A DNA stretch of 64,000 bases from positions 930,001 to 994,000 of the forward strand of contig NZ_VCEK01000001.1 of assembly GCF_005862235.1 (NCBI RefSeq). The letters run 5' to 3'. This stretch comes from Saccharomonospora piscinae. Lineage in GTDB: Bacteria > Actinomycetota > Actinomycetes > Mycobacteriales > Pseudonocardiaceae. The translations under genes were made by a program, and so were the position numbers. This document shows, in pieces, positions 1 to 9,198 of this stretch. Within the stretch, counting starts at the first letter, position 1. The number at the start of each line of letters is the position of its first letter. The notes under the pieces were generated by a model. It had not been told where the DNA came from, searched no databases, and saw only the letters and a program-made list of their open reading frames with translations.

Positions 1-1806
1 CGCAGTCATCCCGTGGATTTGCACACACTCCGAGGGCTCGAAATCGAAGCGCGGGTTGTCGCGGATGGCGACGACCGGAATGCCCGCGTCGTCAAGCTTG
101 CGCCACTGTGCCACGTAACCCTCAGGAGTCCACTCCTTCAGACCGGGGCGGACGTCCCGGGTCGCCATCGTGATCACCGCGTCCGGCGCCTGTTCGATGA
201 TCATCGGCAGAATGCGGTCGTTCCAGTCGACACAGATCTGGTTGTTGGGCAGGTCCCGCGTCGCGGTCAGCGGGCAACCCGGCCTACCGAGCACCGTGAG
301 CTGCCAGTCGAGCTGCTCCGCGATCGGGCGCAGTGATCCCATGAGCTGCATGGAATGCGAGTCACCCACCACGACGACGCGTCGCCTTGGCTCGGCACCG
401 TCGAGCGGGTCGACCGTGCAGGTGCGCACCTCCACCCCACTCACGTCCTCCTCAACGCACTCGCCGGGCTTCCAGTCGATCCACTCGTTGGGGAGTGCGG
501 CGAAAGGCGGCACGACAGTGCCGTCGGCGTCGTAGGCCTCCTCGCCCGCGGCCAGCGCCTGCGCTCCGGCGTGTGCGAGGTCGTCGGCGCGCAACTCGAA
601 CTGCGACCGCTGATTCGCGATCACCTGCCACACCACGGCGGAGGCGAGAACCGGCACGAGCACCAGCACCGCGAAGCGGTACGCGCCCCAGCGCTTCTCG
701 ACCCCGATCTTCGACTCGCGGACAGGCGTCTCGATCAGGTGGTAGGTGAGTACCGCCAGGATGATCGACAAGCCGATGATGCCCGCACCGCCGACGAGGC
801 CGACCTCGGTCCGGCCCCGGATGACCAAGTAGAAAAGCAGCACCGGCCAGTGCCACAGGTACAGGGCGTAGCTGATGTTGCCCAGGTAGATCAACGGCCG
901 CGACGACAGGAAACGGTCGGCGCCGATCTTGCTCTCGGTGACACCGGCCAGCAGGACCAGCGCGGCCGAGGTCATCGGCCACAGCGCCGCGTACCCGGGG
1001 AACATGGTCCCGACCTGGAGGACCAGACCGCAGGACACGAGGCCCGCCACACCGATCCAGCCCAGCAGCAGCGCCAGCCAGCGCGGGAGCGAGATGCGGT
1101 CGACGGTCAGCGCGAACAACCCGCCGAGCGCGAACTCCCAGACGCGGGTCAGCGAGCTGAAGTACGCCAGCGGCTGGTTCGTGATCGTGAGCCACACCGA
1201 GTAGGCCAGCGACGTGGCGAACAGCACCGCCAGCATCGTCAGCAGCGTGGGGCGCATGCTCCACCGGAACCGGCGCACCACCAGCAACAGCAGCCCGATG
1301 AGCAGCGGCCAGACCAGGTAGAACTGCCCCTGCACCGACAACGACCAGAAGTGCTGCGCCACGCTCGCACTGCTGTGCTGGGCGAAGTAGTCGGTGGAGT
1401 CGGCCGCGAGCTGCCAGTTCTCGAAGTACAGCGCGGAGGCGAGAATCTCCTTGGCGGTCTGGACCCACCGGTGCTCGGGAAGGAACAGCAACGCCGCGCC
1501 CATCGACGCCACGAGCACCGTCAGCGCGGCGGGGAACAGCCGCTTGAACATCCGGCCCCAGAACGGCTGGAACTCGATGCGTCCCCGCAGGCTCGCGCGG
1601 AAGAGCTGGCCGGTGATGAGAAACCCGGACACGAAGAAGAAGACGTCCACACCGCCGGAGATCCGGTCCAGCCACACGTGGTAGACGACCACCAGCAGAG
1701 CCGCCAGCGCACGCAGTCCCTGCAGCTCGGGGCGGAACTTGCGTTGCCGGGGTGCCGACGGCACAGTCTTGACCTCTTCGTGCAGAGGGTCCCGCAACGT
1801 CGTCAT
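1..1806 (-). CDS. Acyltransferase 3 / SGNH fusion protein, 3' end missing
   Basis: Membrane O-acyltransferase of the OafA/YrhL type, expected to transfer acyl groups to cell-envelope glycans. The frame is open from ATG at 1806 to the window edge (602 codons seen). The N-terminal domain begins RPELQGLRALAALLVVVYH, with the family's conserved His, followed by FFFVSGFLITG and about ten hydrophobic segments. A C-terminal SGNH-hydrolase domain follows, with the GDSHS nucleophile motif at residues 481-485 (about positions 352-366). The C-terminal Asp/His block should lie off the left edge. It is divergent from ilvA across a 250-bp gap. The glycan target cannot be told from sequence. Confidence 0.9.
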   Translation of the reverse strand, partial: MTTLRDPLHEEVKTVPSAPRQRKFRPELQGLRALAALLVVVYHVWLDRISGGVDVFFFVSGFLITGQLFRASLRGRIEFQPFWGRMFKRLFPAALTVLVASMGAALLFLPEHRWVQTAKEILASALYFENWQLAADSTDYFAQHSSASVAQHFWSLSVQGQFYLVWPLLIGLLLLVVRRFRWSMRPTLLTMLAVLFATSLAYSVWLTITNQPLAYFSSLTRVWEFALGGLFALTVDRISLPRWLALLLGWIGVAGLVSCGLVLQVGTMFPGYAALWPMTSAALVLLAGVTESKIGADRFLSSRPLIYLGNISYALYLWHWPVLLFYLVIRGRTEVGLVGGAGIIGLSIILAVLTYHLIETPVRESKIGVEKRWGAYRFAVLVLVPVLASAVVWQVIANQRSQFELRADDLAHAGAQALAAGEEAYDADGTVVPPFAALPNEWIDWKPGECVEEDVSGVEVRTCTVDPLDGAEPRRRVVVVGDSHSMQLMGSLRPIAEQLDWQLTVLGRPGCPLTATRDLPNNQICVDWNDRILPMIIEQAPDAVITMATRDVRPGLKEWTPEGYVAQWRKLDDAGIPVVAIRDNPRFDFEPSECVQIHGMTA

Positions 1807-2056
1807 CGCCGGAAGTTCCTCCCCATTTTCCTGGCTCGGGCCGCCGAGTGCGGCCGGAGCTGACGCAGGTCACGCAGCCCTGGCACGGTAGCGCCCCAAC
1901 CGGGTGAACCGACGCGCGGGTGGGCACTGTCAGCGGGCATCCGGTCACAAACCGGGCGGGCACCGGTCCTGTTCGCTGGCCCCTCAGCCCCTGCTAGCGT
2001 GAAAACTCGCAGGTTACGCCGGGTGTACCGGCGTTGTCGAGCCGCAGGGAGAGAGC

Positions 2057-3322
2057 GTGGCCCAGCCGACCGGGACGAGCCCGACCGTCACCGCATCCGA
2101 CATCGAGGCGGCGGCCGATCGGCTCGCCGATGTGCTGCCCCCGACGCCGCTGCACCGCAACGAACGCCTGTCGCGGCAGCACGAGCTCGACGTGTGGCTC
2201 AAGCGCGAGGACTTGAACTCGGTGCGTTCCTACAAGGTCCGGGGCGCGTACAACCTGGTGAGCAGGCTGCCGGAGGACCAGCGATCGCGGGGCGTGGTCT
2301 GCGCCAGTGCCGGCAACCACGGGCAGGGGGTGGCCTCCGCCAGCGCCGCGCTGGGCGTCGAGGCCCGGGTGTACCTGCCGAGGACCACACCGAGGCAGAA
2401 GCGCGAGCGGGTCGCGTGGCTGGGTGGCAAGCACGTCCGGGTCGTGGTCGAGGGCGACACCTACGACGACGCCGCCGCGGCGGCCCGCGCCTACGCGCGG
2501 GAGACGGGCGCCGCCCTGATCCCCGCGTTCGACGACCCGCGCACCATCGCGGGGCAGGGCACGGTGGCGAAGGAGATCGTGGAGCAGCTGGGCTCACCGC
2601 CGGACGCCGTCGTGGTCCCGGTGGGTGGCGGCGGCCTGCTCGGCGGGATGCTGACCTGGCTGAGCGAACGGCACCCCGGTGTGGGAGTGGCCGGAGCCGA
2701 ACCGCTCGGCGCGGCGAGCATGGCACTGGCACTGGAGCGGGGCCGCCCGGCACCGCTGGAATCCGTGGACCCGTTCGTGGACGGAGCCGCGGTGCGTCAG
2801 GTGGGCGAGCACACCCACGCGCTGGCCGCACGGCACGCGCCGCGACTGCTGGCGGTGCCGGAGGGCCGGATCTGCGTCGAGATGCTGGATCTCTACCAGT
2901 CGGACGGCATCATCAGTGAACCCGCGGGAGCGCTCGCCTCCGCCGCGCTCGGGCTCGCGGACCTGCCCCGGGGTGCCACGGTGGTGTGTGTGCTCTCCGG
3001 CGGCAACAACGACGTCAGCCGCTACGCCGAGATCGTCGAGCGAGCGCTCATCTTCGAGGGCAAGAAGCACTACTTCCTGGTCGAGTTCCCGCAGGAGCCC
3101 GGGGCGCTGCGACGGTTCCTCGACGACGTGCTCGGGCCCGACGACGACATCACCCTGTTCGAGTACGTCAAGCGCAACAACCGGGAGACCGGGCCCGCGC
3201 TCGTGGGGCTCGAACTCGGAGCCGCCGAGAACCTGGCCGGCATCCTCGACCGTATGCGCACGGTGCCGCACCGCATCGAACGGGTGGAACCGGACAGCCC
3301 GCTGTTCACCTTCCTGACTTGA
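2057..3322 (+). CDS. ilvA: Threonine dehydratase, biosynthetic
   Basis: PLP enzyme converting threonine to 2-oxobutanoate, the first step of isoleucine synthesis. 421 aa from a GTG start; GGGAGAG lies just upstream. The PLP lysine is in SYKVRGAYN (K60), the phosphate-binding glycine loop is PVGGGGLLGG, and SGGNND is present. The last 80 or so residues (KKHYFLVEFPQEPGALRRF...) form one ACT-like regulatory domain, so this is the short IlvA form with a single sensor domain, as in Corynebacterium and Bacillus, rather than the two-domain E. coli form. It stands alone, with no other ilv gene nearby. Confidence 0.95.
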   Translation: MAQPTGTSPTVTASDIEAAADRLADVLPPTPLHRNERLSRQHELDVWLKREDLNSVRSYKVRGAYNLVSRLPEDQRSRGVVCASAGNHGQGVASASAALGVEARVYLPRTTPRQKRERVAWLGGKHVRVVVEGDTYDDAAAAARAYARETGAALIPAFDDPRTIAGQGTVAKEIVEQLGSPPDAVVVPVGGGGLLGGMLTWLSERHPGVGVAGAEPLGAASMALALERGRPAPLESVDPFVDGAAVRQVGEHTHALAARHAPRLLAVPEGRICVEMLDLYQSDGIISEPAGALASAALGLADLPRGATVVCVLSGGNNDVSRYAEIVERALIFEGKKHYFLVEFPQEPGALRRFLDDVLGPDDDITLFEYVKRNNRETGPALVGLELGAAENLAGILDRMRTVPHRIERVEPDSPLFTFLT

Positions 3323-3339
3323 CGGTGCCGCGAAGGCCC

Positions 3340-3549
3340 TCAGTCCGCCGGGTGGAGTTTGTCCGGGTGATGCACGGCCGTCTTTCCGGACTTCTCGCTG
3401 CGCACCAGGTACTGCGGGTGTTCCTTCGACGCCCGCACCGTGCGTCCGCCCGCCTCGGTGTCCGACGTGATCTTCTCCTCGACGGTGCCGACCGAGCTCT
3501 GGTTGCCCGCGTCCCAGCGCACGCGGTCGCCCTTGCGAAACTCCGCCAT
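3340..3549 (-). CDS. DUF2945 / HVA1-type small Tudor-like protein
   Basis: A 69-aa protein starting MAEFRKGDRVRWDAG and continuing with short beta-strand-like segments (SVGTVEEKI, PQYLVRSEKSGKTAVHHP). This is the pattern of the DUF2945 'hypervirulence-associated protein, TUDOR domain' family. The start at 3549 is chosen because the family begins at this KKGD/RKGD motif; a longer reading frame upstream has no family similarity. It is convergent with ilvA (17 bp between stops). The molecular role is not known; a nucleic-acid or protein binding role is only suggested by the fold name. Confidence 0.75.
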   Translation of the reverse strand: MAEFRKGDRVRWDAGNQSSVGTVEEKITSDTEAGGRTVRASKEHPQYLVRSEKSGKTAVHHPDKLHPAD

Positions 3550-3623
3550 CGACCTCGCTCCCTTCGCGATTGCCCCGACCTCGTCTTTTCGTGCTACCCC
3601 GTCGGGCGGCCACGACTCCCACC

Positions 3624-4247
3624 TCAGCCGAAGTTCTCCCCCGCCTCGGCGAGCGCCCGATCGACGCACAGGCGCAGTGTCAGGTCACCGGGCTGGTCCA
3701 GCCACGTCTGAATGCCGACCCGCAGGGCGGCGAGAAAGCACGCGGCCACCACGCGCGCACGGCTGGTCGAGCGGTGGGCTGGCAGCCTGCGCTCGATCTC
3801 CTCGGCGAGAGCGCGTTCGAACGACGCGTAGGTGGCGACCTGCTCGGCCAGCAACGCCGGGTGTGACCGGATGAGCCGCGCCCGGGTCAGCCAGCCGGGC
3901 CCGGCGTCGGTTCCGCTGTCGCGCCGTTGCAGGTGGCGGCGCTGCAACTCCGCGAGTACGAGGTCGGTACCCGCGCGCAGTGCGGGCCACGCGGACTCAT
4001 CGGCAGGCCGGGCCTCCACGCTGTCGAGCAGGGCGGCCAGACGAGTGCTGTCCCCGTGCAGCAGTGCCTCCTCCTTGCCGGTGAAGTAGTTGGAGAAGGT
4101 GCGGCGCGAGACGCCGGCCGCGTCCGCGATCGCCTCCACCGTGACGGTGTCGTAGCCGTCGGCGACGGCGAGCCGCATCGCGGCCTCGTGCAGCGCCGTC
4201 TTCGTGGCGATCTTCTTCCGTTCCCGCAGGCCGAGCTCAGTGTCCAC
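3624..4247 (-). CDS. TetR/AcrR repressor of the divergent MFS pump
   Basis: 207 aa from GTG 4247. The N-terminal helix-turn-helix is clear (TVEAIADAAGVSRRTFSNYF), preceded by the usual first helix (TKTALHEAAMRLAVADGY). The C-terminal ligand domain is divergent, as normal for the family. It is transcribed away from the MFS transporter at 4391; the shared 143-bp gap holds a perfect inverted repeat (4292-4312), so local autorepression plus control of the pump is the natural inference. A longer ORF up to 4340 exists, but it would run through the operator and has no family similarity. The inducer is unknown. Confidence 0.88.
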   Translation of the reverse strand: MDTELGLRERKKIATKTALHEAAMRLAVADGYDTVTVEAIADAAGVSRRTFSNYFTGKEEALLHGDSTRLAALLDSVEARPADESAWPALRAGTDLVLAELQRRHLQRRDSGTDAGPGWLTRARLIRSHPALLAEQVATYASFERALAEEIERRLPAHRSTSRARVVAACFLAALRVGIQTWLDQPGDLTLRLCVDRALAEAGENFG

Positions 4248-4291
4248 GTTCGCGATCGTAGGCGGGTACGTGACACGTTTCTCAACGCGCA

Positions 4292-4312
4292 AACTTGCAC
4301 AGTGGGCAAGTT
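4292..4312. promoter_or_regulatory. Probable TetR operator
   Basis: Perfect inverted repeat AACTTGC-N7-GCAAGTT in the gap between the divergent TetR and MFS genes. A 7-bp arm with a 7-bp spacer (21 bp in all) is the size expected for a TetR dimer site. The assignment to this regulator is by position only. Confidence 0.65.
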
Positions 4313-4390
4313 CACGAGGATAGTTGCAGCAGGCAATCATTGTCGGTCGCCGTCCGCACGCTTCCCCGATTCGACCAGCCCGGAGACTTG

Positions 4391-5944
4391 GTGACTTCCT
4401 CCACGACTCTTTCCGCGTCCGGCGAGACCCGCACGACGGGAGTGTTGCGCCCGTTGCTCGGGCTGCTGCTCGTGCTGTTCGTCGCGATGCTCAGCTCCAC
4501 CGTGGTGTCGACCGCGCTGCCGAGGATCATCGGCTCACTCAACGGCAGCCAGACGCAGTACACCTGGGTGGTCACCGCGACGCTGCTCGCGGCCACCGCG
4601 TCCACGCCCGTCTGGGGCAAGCTCGCCGACCTGTACAGCAAGAAGGCGCTCGTACAGGTGGCCATCGGCATCTTCCTCGCCGGGTCCCTGCTCAGCGGGA
4701 TATCGCAGGGCGCGGATCAGCTCATCGCGGCCCGCGCGTTCCAGGGACTGGGAGTGGGCGGACTCCAGGCGCTCGTGCAGACGATCATCGCGGCGATGAT
4801 CCCGCCCAAGGAGCGCGGCCGGTACAACGGCCTGCTGGGCGGCGTGATGGCGCTGGCGACGGTGAGCGGGCCGCTGCTGGGCGGCATCATCACGGAGACC
4901 CCGTGGCTCGGCTGGCGCTGGTGTTTCTTCGTGGGCGTCCCGTTCGCGGCCGTGGCGCTGCTGGTACTCCAGCGTTCCCTGCACCTGCCCGCCGTCCGGG
5001 AACGCGGCAGCGTGCGCGTCGACTACGTCGGTGCCGCCCTCATCGCGGCCGGAGTGAGCCTACTGTTGATCTGGATCAGCTTCGTCGACGGCTCGTTCGC
5101 GTGGATCTCGTGGCAGACGGCGGCGATGGTCGGTCCCGCGCTCGCGATCCTGGTGTTCGCGGTGTGGTGGGAATCGCGCGTGCCCGAGCCGGTGCTGCCA
5201 CTGTCCGTCATCCGACAACCCGGGCCCGCGCTGGCCATCCTGGCGAGCCTCGCGGTGGGCATGGCGATGTTCGGCGGCGCCGTCTTCCTCGGGCAGTACT
5301 TCCAGGTCAGCCGGGGCTACGACCCCACGGAGGCCGGCCTGCTGATGATTCCCATGATGCTGGGCGTGCTCGTGTCGTCCACCGTGTCCGGGCAGCTCGT
5401 GAGCCGGTCGGGCAAGCTCAAGGCCCACATCGTCACGGGCACGGTGGTGCTGGTCGCGGGATTCGCAGTGCTGTCCACACTGGACCACGAGACCTCACTG
5501 GCCGTCGTGTTCACCGGGCTGGCGTTCGTGGGGATCGGCGTGGGAATGTCGATGCAGAATCTCGTGCTCGCGGTGCAGAACACGGTCGCGCTGCGCGACG
5601 TGGGCGCGGCGAGCGCGTCGATCACGTTCTTCCGTTCCCTCGGCGGCACGATCGGCATCTCGGTGCTGGGAGCGGTGCTGGCCAACCGGGTCAGCGACAG
5701 TGTCACCGCCGGGCTACGCGAGGCCGGGGTCCCCGCGTCGGCGGCGGGCGGCGCGAGCAATCTGAACCTCGCGGCGCTGCCCGAGCCGGTCCGCGACATC
5801 GTGCGCGCCGCCTACGGTGACGCCACCGGACACATCTTCCTGATCTCCACGGCCATCGCCGTGGTGGGCGTCGTCGCGGCGCTGCTGCTCAAACCCGCTC
5901 CCCTGCGGACGAGCCTGGATCTGGACGAGCCAAAGGCGAGCTGA
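4391..5944 (+). CDS. MFS drug:H+ antiporter, DHA2 (14-TMS, EmrB/QacA-like)
   Basis: 517 aa from GTG 4391, with GGAG just upstream; the open frame extends back to 4295, but those residues are not membrane-like and overlap the operator. The first helix is followed by the family pattern: STVVSTALPRIIGSLNGSQTQYTWVVTATLLAATASTPVWGKLADLYSKK (motif D1 then motif A, split here only by reading). Later come the motif-C-like GPLLGGIITE segment and many hydrophobic stretches consistent with 14 helices. It is divergent from its TetR regulator and probably exports toxic organic compounds. Substrate cannot be predicted. Confidence 0.9.
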   Translation: MTSSTTLSASGETRTTGVLRPLLGLLLVLFVAMLSSTVVSTALPRIIGSLNGSQTQYTWVVTATLLAATASTPVWGKLADLYSKKALVQVAIGIFLAGSLLSGISQGADQLIAARAFQGLGVGGLQALVQTIIAAMIPPKERGRYNGLLGGVMALATVSGPLLGGIITETPWLGWRWCFFVGVPFAAVALLVLQRSLHLPAVRERGSVRVDYVGAALIAAGVSLLLIWISFVDGSFAWISWQTAAMVGPALAILVFAVWWESRVPEPVLPLSVIRQPGPALAILASLAVGMAMFGGAVFLGQYFQVSRGYDPTEAGLLMIPMMLGVLVSSTVSGQLVSRSGKLKAHIVTGTVVLVAGFAVLSTLDHETSLAVVFTGLAFVGIGVGMSMQNLVLAVQNTVALRDVGAASASITFFRSLGGTIGISVLGAVLANRVSDSVTAGLREAGVPASAAGGASNLNLAALPEPVRDIVRAAYGDATGHIFLISTAIAVVGVVAALLLKPAPLRTSLDLDEPKAS

Positions 5945-5972
5945 CCGGCGGCGCTCGACGGCGACCGACGGC

Positions 5973-6021
5973 AGAGCCCCCGACGCCCCCGGCCCGCGCC
6001 GAACGGACGGGCGGGGGCTCT
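5973..6021. terminator. Convergent terminator MFS / hisS
   Basis: Arms AGAGCCCCCG (5973-5982) and CGGGGGCTCT (6012-6021) are perfect complements lying between two convergent stops. There is no U-tract, as is common in actinobacteria. It could serve both strands. Confidence 0.7.
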
Positions 6022-6027
6022 CGCCGC

Positions 6028-7323
6028 TCAGGCCGACGACGAGCGGACGTGCTCGGCGACCTCGGCCACCGGCACGGCGGACTGCGCCCCGCTGACCATG
6101 TCGCGCACGGTGACGACACCCTCGGCCTGCTCCTCGGGTCCGTGGATGAGCACCGTGCGGGCCCGGTTGTCGTTCGCCCACTTGAGTTGCTTGCCCAGCT
6201 TGCCGGAGGTTCCGAGGTACACGCCGGTGCGCAGGCCCCTGGCCCGCAGGTCGGCCGCCATCCGCATCATGGTGTCCTCCGCGCCGAGCACGGTCAGGGC
6301 CACGTCCAGCCCCGAGCCCGCCTCGGCGTCGGCGGCCTGGATGGCGAGGATGCGCTCGATGCCGATGGACCCGCCACACGCGGGCAGGTCGGGTCCGCCC
6401 AGCTTGGCGACCAGGCCGTCGTAGCGGCCACCGGAGGCGATGGAACCCGGGTAGCCCTCGGCGATGACCTCGAAGATGGGCCCGGTGTAGTAGTCGAGAC
6501 CCCGCACCATGCTGGGCGTGAACACCACGCGCCCCTCGGGCAGGCCCGACGTCAGCTCCAGCACGCGGTCGATCTCGGCCAGGCCCGCCCGGCCCCGCTC
6601 GGTCGTGTCGAGCTGCTTGCGGACCCGGTCGGTGTCGGCGGCGGTCACGTCACCCACGAGATCCTGCGCCGTGCGCCGATCGAGGCCCCGGTCCGCGAGT
6701 TCGGCCACGACGTCCTCCGCCGCCAGCTTGTCCAGCTTGTCCAGCGTGCCGAGCACCGCCGTTCCCTGGTCCTCGGCGATGCCGTACGCCTCCAGCAGTC
6801 CGTGCAGTGCCTGACGGCTGTTGACCAGCACGCGGAAGTCGTCGACCCCGAGCGCGATCAGCCCGTCGTGCACGGCCCAGAGAATCTCGGCGTCCGCCAT
6901 CGGCGAGGATGAGCCCACCGTGTCGATGTCGCACTGCGTGAACTCGCGGAACCGGCCCTTGGCCGGCCGGTCGGCCCGCCACACCGGCCCGATGGCGTAG
7001 CGCTTGTAGGGCGAGGGCAGCCTGCTGCCGTAGGTGCCGACGACCCGCGCCAGCGGCACGGTGTGGTCGTAGCGCAGCGCGAGATCGGCCTCACCCGTGG
7101 CCTCGTGAACCCCGCGCTTGAGGATCTTGAAGATCAGCGCGCTGGCCTCGTCACCCAGCTTGCCCGCGAACACCTCCAGCCGCTCGAACGCGGGCGTCTC
7201 CAACGGATCGAAGCCGTAATGCTCGAACACACCCGCCACCGCGTCGAACGCAGCCTTGCGGCGACGCATGTCGTCCGCGAGGAAGTCCCGGGTGCCTGAG
7301 GGTGGTTCGGCGGCCTTCGCCAT
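6028..7323 (-). CDS. hisS: Histidyl-tRNA synthetase
   Basis: Class II synthetase charging tRNA-His. 431 aa from ATG 7323 (MAKAAEPPSGTRDFLADD); the frame is open to 7386 but lacks similarity there. Motif 2 is in RYAIGPVWRADRPAKGRFREF, the HisRS-specific block is LDYYTGPIFEV, and the anticodon-binding domain with the VLIHGPEEQAEG segment is at the C-terminus. It lies as a single gene between the MFS terminator and the terminator of the sugar ABC operon. Confidence 0.96.
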   Translation of the reverse strand: MAKAAEPPSGTRDFLADDMRRRKAAFDAVAGVFEHYGFDPLETPAFERLEVFAGKLGDEASALIFKILKRGVHEATGEADLALRYDHTVPLARVVGTYGSRLPSPYKRYAIGPVWRADRPAKGRFREFTQCDIDTVGSSSPMADAEILWAVHDGLIALGVDDFRVLVNSRQALHGLLEAYGIAEDQGTAVLGTLDKLDKLAAEDVVAELADRGLDRRTAQDLVGDVTAADTDRVRKQLDTTERGRAGLAEIDRVLELTSGLPEGRVVFTPSMVRGLDYYTGPIFEVIAEGYPGSIASGGRYDGLVAKLGGPDLPACGGSIGIERILAIQAADAEAGSGLDVALTVLGAEDTMMRMAADLRARGLRTGVYLGTSGKLGKQLKWANDNRARTVLIHGPEEQAEGVVTVRDMVSGAQSAVPVAEVAEHVRSSSA

Positions 7324-7431
7324 GGTGCTGGTGTCCTCCGTTGTCGTGCTTGACGTCCCGGCCGTCCGGTGACGACCGGCGTCCATTGTCGCGCGTCGAC
7401 CGGAACCCCGCGCGCGACCCCCGGCACTCGG

Positions 7432-7465
7432 CCGGCGGCGTGTAGGGCGTTATACACGCCGCCGG
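7432..7465 (-). terminator. Terminator of the sugar ABC operon
   Basis: Perfect 13-bp stem CCGGCGGCGTGTA (7432-7444) / TACACGCCGCCGG (7453-7465) with an 8-nt loop, 6 bp beyond the stop of the last permease gene and upstream of hisS. Confidence 0.8.
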
Positions 7466-7471
7466 TGCTGG

Positions 7472-8305
7472 TCAGCGGCCGAAGCCCGCCGTCAGGCCGC
7501 TGACCAGCTGCCGCCTCCCCAGCACGTAGAGGGCCAGCACGGGCAGCGTGGACAACACCACGGCGGCCAGCACCGCCGGGATGTTGACGGTGAACTGCCC
7601 CTGGAAACTCCACAGCGCCAACGGCAGCACCCGCTGGTCGGGGCTCTGCGTGAGGATCAGCGGGAACAGGAACCCGTTCCAGACCTGCAGCGCGTCGTAG
7701 ACCGCGACCGTGACCACCGCGGGCCGCACCAGCGGCAGCACCAGGCTCCACACCATGCGCCCGTGACCGGCGCCGTCGAGCCGCATCGACTCGAACAGCT
7801 CCGAGGGCACGTCCCGCAGGAAGTTGGCCAGGATGATCACCGTCAGCGGGATCGCGAACGCCGCCGACGGCAGGATGATCGCCAGCAACGTGTCGTACAG
7901 CCTGGCCTGCGTGATGAGGTAGTAGACCGGGATGATCGTCGCCTGGAGCGGGATCGCCAGCCCCAGCAGGAAGGAGCGGTAGGTCAGGCGGGAGAGCCTG
8001 CTGTCCGCGCGCACCACGTAGTAGGCCGCGAGCAGCGACACCGCCACGGTGATCACCACCGTCGCCAGCGTCACCACCACGCTGTTGGCGAGGTAGCGCA
8101 GGAAGTCGTTCTCCAGCACCAGCCGGTAGCTGTCCAGGGTGGGTTCCGAGGGCGGCACCAGCGGGTTCGAGGAGAAGAAGCCCTCCTGGTCGCGGAGACT
8201 GGTGATCACCACGTAGTACACGGGCACCAGCACCACGAGCAGCCACGCGAACCCGGCCAGCCCGCCCGCGACGTTGGGCCTGCCGTGCGGTCTCGTCACC
8301 ATCAC
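7472..8305 (-). CDS. Carbohydrate ABC transporter permease (MalG/CUT1 type)
   Basis: Inner-membrane subunit of a sugar importer, 277 aa. It has about six hydrophobic segments, and the cytoplasmic EAA-loop equivalent is ESMRLDGAGHGRMVWSLVLP, which docks the ATPase. The start overlaps the stop of the upstream permease by 4 bp, so translation is coupled. It is the last gene of a binding protein-permease-permease operon. No ATPase gene is present; in actinobacteria a shared MsiK-type ATPase usually serves such CUT1 systems (known from Streptomyces, inferred here). Confidence 0.93.
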   Translation of the reverse strand: MMVTRPHGRPNVAGGLAGFAWLLVVLVPVYYVVITSLRDQEGFFSSNPLVPPSEPTLDSYRLVLENDFLRYLANSVVVTLATVVITVAVSLLAAYYVVRADSRLSRLTYRSFLLGLAIPLQATIIPVYYLITQARLYDTLLAIILPSAAFAIPLTVIILANFLRDVPSELFESMRLDGAGHGRMVWSLVLPLVRPAVVTVAVYDALQVWNGFLFPLILTQSPDQRVLPLALWSFQGQFTVNIPAVLAAVVLSTLPVLALYVLGRRQLVSGLTAGFGR

Positions 8306-9198
8306 GCTCCCTCCAGCTGACTGCCGCGGCGGAAGTTCGCCCAGCGCGACAGCCCCAGCGCCAGTGCGAGCCCGGTGACCACGAGCAGCACCGCGAGGGC
8401 GCTGGCCCGGCCCATCTCGTTGCCCGAGAAGCCCGTCAGGTACATGTCGAGCGGCAACATGCGCGTCGCCTCACCCGGCCCTCCCCCGGTCAGGACGAAA
8501 ACGAGGTCGAAGTACGTCAGTGACCCCACCATCATCAGCGTGGACGACGTGATGATCGTGTAGCGGAGCTGCGGAAGCGTGATGTGGAAGAACTGCCGAA
8601 CGCGCCCCGCACCGTCCAGCTCGGCCGCCTCGTACAGCGACCCGGGGATCTGCCGCACCCCCGCCTGGTAGAGCAGGGTGTGGAACGGCACGAACTGCCA
8701 GGCGATCACGAACACGACCACGTAGAGCGCCAGGTCCGCGTCCCCCAGCCAGTCCTGCGCCAGCGACCGGGCCCCGAAAGCCAGGCTGAGGCCGAAGTTG
8801 GGATCGAGCAGCGCCTTGAAGGCGATGGCGATGGCCGCCGAGGACAGCAGCATCGGCAGGAAGTACAGCACGCCGAGCAGCGCGCGGTAGCGGCCCCGTG
8901 CCGCCACCAGCACGCCCAGCAGCAGGGCGATCGGCGTCTGCACCAGCCAGCTGAACACCATGACCTGGACGGACAGCCACACCGCCCGCCACGTGCCCGG
9001 GTCGGCGAGCACGTCACTCCAGTTGTCGAGCCCCGCCCAGGTCATGGCCGAGATGCCGTCCCAGTGAACCAGGCTCAGCACCACCACCCCCACCAGCGGG
9101 ATGAGCGCGAACACCCCGAAGAACCCCAGTGCGGGAAGTGCCATGACCGGGTGCGGCCCGGTGCGGCTCGCGCCGCGTGACTGTCCCACCGTGCTCAC
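8302..9198 (-). CDS. Carbohydrate ABC transporter permease (MalF/CUT1 type)
   Basis: 298-aa partner of the MalG-type subunit. Six or more hydrophobic segments, beginning PVMALPALGFFGVFALIPLVGVVV; the EAA loop is EAAELDGAGRVRQFFHITLP. Its 5' end overlaps the stop of the binding-protein gene by 4 bp. Together with the neighbours it would import an oligosaccharide; the adjacent GH3 glycosidase and LacI regulator suggest a beta-linked plant oligosaccharide such as a cello- or xylo-oligomer. The exact substrate is not readable. Confidence 0.93.
   Translation of the reverse strand: MSTVGQSRGASRTGPHPVMALPALGFFGVFALIPLVGVVVLSLVHWDGISAMTWAGLDNWSDVLADPGTWRAVWLSVQVMVFSWLVQTPIALLLGVLVAARGRYRALLGVLYFLPMLLSSAAIAIAFKALLDPNFGLSLAFGARSLAQDWLGDADLALYVVVFVIAWQFVPFHTLLYQAGVRQIPGSLYEAAELDGAGRVRQFFHITLPQLRYTIITSSTLMMVGSLTYFDLVFVLTGGGPGEATRMLPLDMYLTGFSGNEMGRASALAVLLVVTGLALALGLSRWANFRRGSQLEGA

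Noticed and set aside
452-1963. A 503-codon minus-strand frame
   Set aside because: Arg/Ala-rich shadow; the true acyltransferase is in another phase and runs off the left edge.
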